From: an uncultured Porphyromonadaceae bacterium
GTDB lineage: Bacteria; Bacteroidota; Bacteroidia; Bacteroidales; Muribaculaceae
Direction of reading: 5' to 3'
NCBI GenBank assembly: GCA_900555165.1
Contig: USKE01000066.1
Location: 1 to 9,354 of the forward strand
Length of the DNA stretch: 9,354 nt
Below the pieces are notes generated by a model. The model was not told the DNA's origin, did not search any database, and saw only the letters and a program-made list of their open reading frames with translations. The position numbers and the translations under genes were made by a program. Of the stretch, positions 6,456-9,354 are shown piece after piece (position 1 is the stretch's first letter; the number at the start of each line of letters is the position of its first letter).

Positions 6456-6514
6456 AATTCTTTATGAGGGTACCGTCATACGCGCCCTCTCTGTAATATC
6501 CGGAACAGTTACTT

Positions 6515-6979
6515 ATGATTGACAAAAACGACATCCAGGCATGTGTCGGACGTCTCTGCGAGGGCACTGACATATTTCTGGTCGATGTGACCGTAAGCCC
6601 CGACAACCGTATTGTCGTCGAAATCGACTCGCCCCACAGCCTCGACATCGACACGTGCGCCCGCATCACGCGCGGTATTGAACAGGAGTTTGACCGCGAC
6701 GTCGAGGATTACGAGCTTGAGGTCGGCTCGGCCGGCCTTACCGCCCCCTTCAAGGTGCGCGGCCAGTACGAGAAGAACGTAGGCCGGAAAATCGAGGTGC
6801 TCACCGCCGACGGGCGCAAGCTCAAGGGTGTGCTCGCCTCGCTTGCCGACAGCGGTTTCGTGCTCCGCGTCTCGCAGAAGGTCAAGGAGCCGGGCCAGAA
6901 ACGCCCCGTGATGACCGAAACGGATATTGACATTCCATTCGATTCTGTAAAAAAAGCGAACGTGCTGCTCGAGTTCTGA
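6515..6979 (+). CDS. rimP: Ribosome maturation factor RimP
   Basis: RimP helps assemble the 30S ribosomal subunit in the cytoplasm. The 154-residue length is normal for the family. The N-terminal alpha/beta domain (about 1-80) contains ITRGIEQEF and the signature region YELEVGSAGLTAPFKVRGQY (66-85), corresponding to the usual YxLEVSSPGLxRPL. The C-terminal SH3-like barrel (about 86-154) includes KNVGRKIEVLTADGRKLKGV and ends with FDSVKKANVLLEF. The gene heads the conserved order rimP-nusA-infB, which by itself supports the call. ATG 6515 has no Shine-Dalgarno and an AT-rich approach, as expected here. It is probably transcribed from the promoter at 6389-6419, through the leader hairpins. Confidence 0.96.
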   Translation: MIDKNDIQACVGRLCEGTDIFLVDVTVSPDNRIVVEIDSPHSLDIDTCARITRGIEQEFDRDVEDYELEVGSAGLTAPFKVRGQYEKNVGRKIEVLTADGRKLKGVLASLADSGFVLRVSQKVKEPGQKRPVMTETDIDIPFDSVKKANVLLEF

Positions 6980-7009
6980 GCCGCCGTTACATAAAACCAT
7001 ATACCCCAA

Positions 7010-8332
7010 ATGGCTAAGAAAGAGGAAACTCCGAATATGGTCGAGCGGTTTGCCGAGTTCAAGGAACTCAAGAACATCGACAAGACCACAATGATAAGCG
7101 TGCTCGAGGAATCGTTCCGCAACGTGCTCGCCAAGATGTTTGGCACCGACGAGAATCTCGACGTCATCATGAACCCCGACAAGGGCGACGTGCAGATCTT
7201 TCAGAATCTCGAGGTTGTGCCTGACGGCGAGGTGGAAAACCCCAACCTCCAGATCGCACTCACCGACGCCCGCGCCGATGACGACCCCGAGGTGGAGATT
7301 GGCGAGGAGCACACCAAAGAAATCATTTTCGCCGACTTCGGCCGCCGCGCCATCCTCACCCTGCGTCAGACTCTCCAGAGCAAAATCCTCGAGCTGCAGA
7401 AAGAGGCTGTATATGCCAAATTCAAGGACCTTGAAGGCGAGCTTGTCACCGGCGAAGTCTATCAGACATGGAGCCGCGAGACCCTCCTGCTCGACGACGA
7501 CAAGAACGAACTGCTTCTCCCCAAGAACCAGTCGATTCCCGGCGACTTCTTCCGCAAAGGCGAAACCGTACGCGCCGTCATCGCCAACGTCGACAACACC
7601 AACAACAACCCGAAAATCACCGTATCGCGCACGAACGAAAACTTCCTGTTCGAGATAGAGGTGCCTGAAATCCACGACGGCCTCATCAACATCCGCGCCG
7701 TGGCCCGCATCCCTGGCGAACGCGCCAAGATTGCCGTTGAAAGCTACGACGACCGCATCGACCCCGTCGGTGCATGCGTAGGTGTGAAAGGCTCACGTAT
7801 CCACGGCATTGTCCGCGAGCTCCGCAACGAGAATATCGACGTGATCAACTACACCGCCAACCCCACCCTCTTCATCCAGCGCGCGCTCTCGCCCGCAAAA
7901 ATCTCGTCGATACGCATCGACGAAGAGGAGAAGAAGGCAGAAGTATTCCTCAAGCCCGACCAGGTTTCGCTCGCCATCGGTAAGGGCGGCCTCAACATCA
8001 AGCTCGCCTCGATGCTCACAGGCTATGTAATCGACGTATACCGCGACACCGACGACGCATACGAGGAGGATATCTACCTCGATGAATTCAAGGATGAAAT
8101 CGAAGAGTGGATTATCGATGCACTCAAGGATATGGGCTGCGTCACCGCCAAGGCAGTGCTCAACACCTCGCGTGAGGACCTCATCAACAAGGCCGACCTG
8201 GAGGAAGAGACAGTGGACAACGTTCTTGCCATTCTCCGTGCCGAATTCGAGGATGAACCCGAAGCACAGCAGGCTGCTGCCGACAACGAGGCAAAATCTG
8301 AAACTCCTGAAGCCGACGCCCCCCAGGCCTGA
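7010..8332 (+). CDS. nusA: Transcription termination/antitermination factor NusA
   Basis: NusA binds RNA polymerase and nascent RNA and tunes pausing, termination and antitermination. The 440 residues hold, in order, an N-terminal polymerase-binding domain (about 10-135), an S1 domain (about 142-206), KH1 with G258-V-K-G-S-R-I264, and KH2 with IGKGGLNI (323-330). A C-terminal helix-hairpin-helix-like segment follows (about 370-412, DMGCVTAKAVLNTSREDLI), and then an acidic, Ala-rich tail. It is shorter than the 495-residue E. coli protein because there are no paired acidic repeats at the end, which is usual outside Proteobacteria. The N-terminal domain has an acidic insert near 88-100 (RADDDPEVEIGEEHTKE). 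ATG 7010 lies 30 bases after rimP in an A/C-rich gap, so the two are co-transcribed. All motifs are intact. Confidence 0.97.
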   Translation: MAKKEETPNMVERFAEFKELKNIDKTTMISVLEESFRNVLAKMFGTDENLDVIMNPDKGDVQIFQNLEVVPDGEVENPNLQIALTDARADDDPEVEIGEEHTKEIIFADFGRRAILTLRQTLQSKILELQKEAVYAKFKDLEGELVTGEVYQTWSRETLLLDDDKNELLLPKNQSIPGDFFRKGETVRAVIANVDNTNNNPKITVSRTNENFLFEIEVPEIHDGLINIRAVARIPGERAKIAVESYDDRIDPVGACVGVKGSRIHGIVRELRNENIDVINYTANPTLFIQRALSPAKISSIRIDEEEKKAEVFLKPDQVSLAIGKGGLNIKLASMLTGYVIDVYRDTDDAYEEDIYLDEFKDEIEEWIIDALKDMGCVTAKAVLNTSREDLINKADLEEETVDNVLAILRAEFEDEPEAQQAAADNEAKSETPEADAPQA

Positions 8333-8387
8333 CGCCATACATCTCTCACCCACAACAACCAAACAGCATAAACATTAATCTCACTAC

Positions 8388-9354
8388 ATGCCGAGAATAA
8401 AGATAAGTAAAGTAGCAAAGGATCTCAATGTGGCACTCCCCACAGTGGTTGAATTCCTGCGCAGCAAGGACATTTCGGTTGACGACAATCCCAATGCACG
8501 CATTGAGGAAGACGTCGTGGCCATCCTTGAAAGCCACTTCAAGAGCGACAAGGACATCAAGGACAAGTCGCAGAAGCTTTCAACCGACCGCGCACGCGAC
8601 CGGGAAAAAGCCAAACCCGCACAGCGCCAGCCCGAGGAAATCACACTGGTGTCGGAAATCAACAAGCCAAAAATTCTTGGCAAAATAGAACTCGACCGCC
8701 ACGGCAATCCGTTGCGGCCAAAACCTGTTGCCGAACCGGCTTCCAATGCTGCTGAAAATCCGGCCGAGCCCAAAGTGGCTGAGGAAAAGCCCCGCACCGA
8801 GGAGCCTAAGCCCGCACCGGCTGCACCTGTTCAGCCCAAGCAGGAAGAGGCCGCACCCGCACCTGCAAAACCGGCTCCCGAACAGCCCAAGCCCGCTCCG
8901 GCTCCGGTGGCAGAGAAGCCTGCAGCTGAGAAAACAGCCGCTCCGGTGGCAGATAAACCAGCAGCTCCTGCACCTGTAAAAGTGGCAGAAAAGCCGGCCG
9001 AACCCAAGGCCGATAAAGAGGAGATTTTCTCCGTAGGCCTTCCCAGTGGCGGTCCGACCATCAACGTTGTCGGCAAAATCGACCTTTCGGCAATCAACCA
9101 GTCCACACGCCCCAAGAAAAAAAGCAAGGAGGAGCGTCGCAATGAGCGTCTGGCCAAGAGCAACGCCAACGGCGGCGAAGCCGGAAACGGCGACCGCAAA
9201 AAGCGCAAACGCATCGGCGGCAAGGAGAAAATCGATATTGAAAAGACCTCGAACCAGCCCGGCCAGAACAACGGAGGCCGCGACCGCGGAGGCAAAGGCG
9301 GCAAGAATGCCGACCTCAACCGCCGGGGCGGGGTGTCCGGATAAGGTTCATGCA
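8388..9354 (+). CDS. infB: Translation initiation factor IF-2, N-terminal part only (3' end outside the window)
   Basis: IF-2 is the GTPase that brings initiator tRNA to the ribosome. Only the N-terminal region is present. The IF2_N domain (about 1-50, KISKVAKDLNVALPTVVEFL) is followed by a long Ala/Pro/Lys/Glu linker (about 75-210), the Bacteroidales-conserved block TINVVGKIDLSAINQSTRPK (about 223-242), and a basic Gly/Asn-rich stretch. The frame reaches TAA at 9342-9344, directly after a G4-C-G4 run (9325-9333), before any GTPase motif. Bacteroidales IF-2 is normally near 900-1000 residues, so a 318-residue end is not credible as the whole gene. A one-base insertion or deletion in the G run leaves an open frame to the window end (GGGVRIRFM or GGCPDKVHA). 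ATG 8388 follows nusA by 55 bases of A/C-rich leader. Confidence 0.93.
8901..8966 (+). repeat. 39-bp period repeat inside the IF-2 linker
   Basis: Two 27-base segments, 8901-8927 and 8940-8966, are near-identical and start 39 bases apart. They encode APVAEKPAAEKTA and APVADKPAAPAP, a 13-residue Ala/Pro/Lys repeat in the disordered linker. The linker varies in length between species, so this looks like recent local duplication within the gene. Confidence 0.7.

Noticed and set aside
6509..7675. Very long - strand open frame (388 codons) opposite rimP and the start of nusA
   Set aside because: It is the mirror of two conserved genes with biased codons. Its product (FAEEVAGNRLVLGEKQFVLV and similar) shows no family features.

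Overview
The window is a GC-rich chromosomal stretch with every supported gene on the + strand. It most likely comes from the Bacteroidota, order Bacteroidales, and a GC-rich gut family such as Muribaculaceae would fit. The reasons are A/C-rich leaders with almost no Shine-Dalgarno sequences, a good TTG-N20-TAnnTTTG promoter ahead of rimP, a compact NusA, and an IF-2 N-terminus of the Bacteroidales type. The family-level guess is weak. Both end genes are cut by the window edges.

Region 1 (1-4954) is an export cassette: a TolC-like outer-membrane channel (5' end missing), an HlyD-type membrane-fusion protein with a complete RLS-type contact motif, and two paralogous ABC-2 type permeases. Together these would form a trans-envelope efflux or secretion pump. 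The first permease is split by a +1 frameshift near 3045-3063. Removing one base restores a 392-aa protein, exactly the length of the second permease. No ATP-binding subunit is encoded in the window. A 9-bp unit repeated three times lies between the fusion-protein gene and the first permease.

Region 2 (4955-6414) holds a stand-alone receiver-domain protein and a small voltage-gated-like ion channel. The receiver has all its phosphorylation residues but no output domain and no kinase neighbour. The channel's filter reads TTMGST where potassium channels have TVGYGD. The sequence upstream of the receiver gene carries a near-perfect 18-bp dyad and a GC-rich hairpin.

Region 3 (6389-9354) is the conserved translation/transcription cluster rimP-nusA-infB. 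It is preceded by a promoter that overlaps the stop codon of the channel gene and by a leader with a perfect 9-bp stem-loop. infB is incomplete: it reads into a stop 10 bases before the window end, after a G4-C-G4 run, and lacks the whole GTPase part of IF-2.

No RNA gene, insertion sequence or CRISPR array was seen, and no stretch over 300 bases lacks a gene. I see no clearly new multi-gene system. The best leads are the variant pore of the channel, the leader structures before the receiver gene, and the ATPase-less pump with a broken permease.
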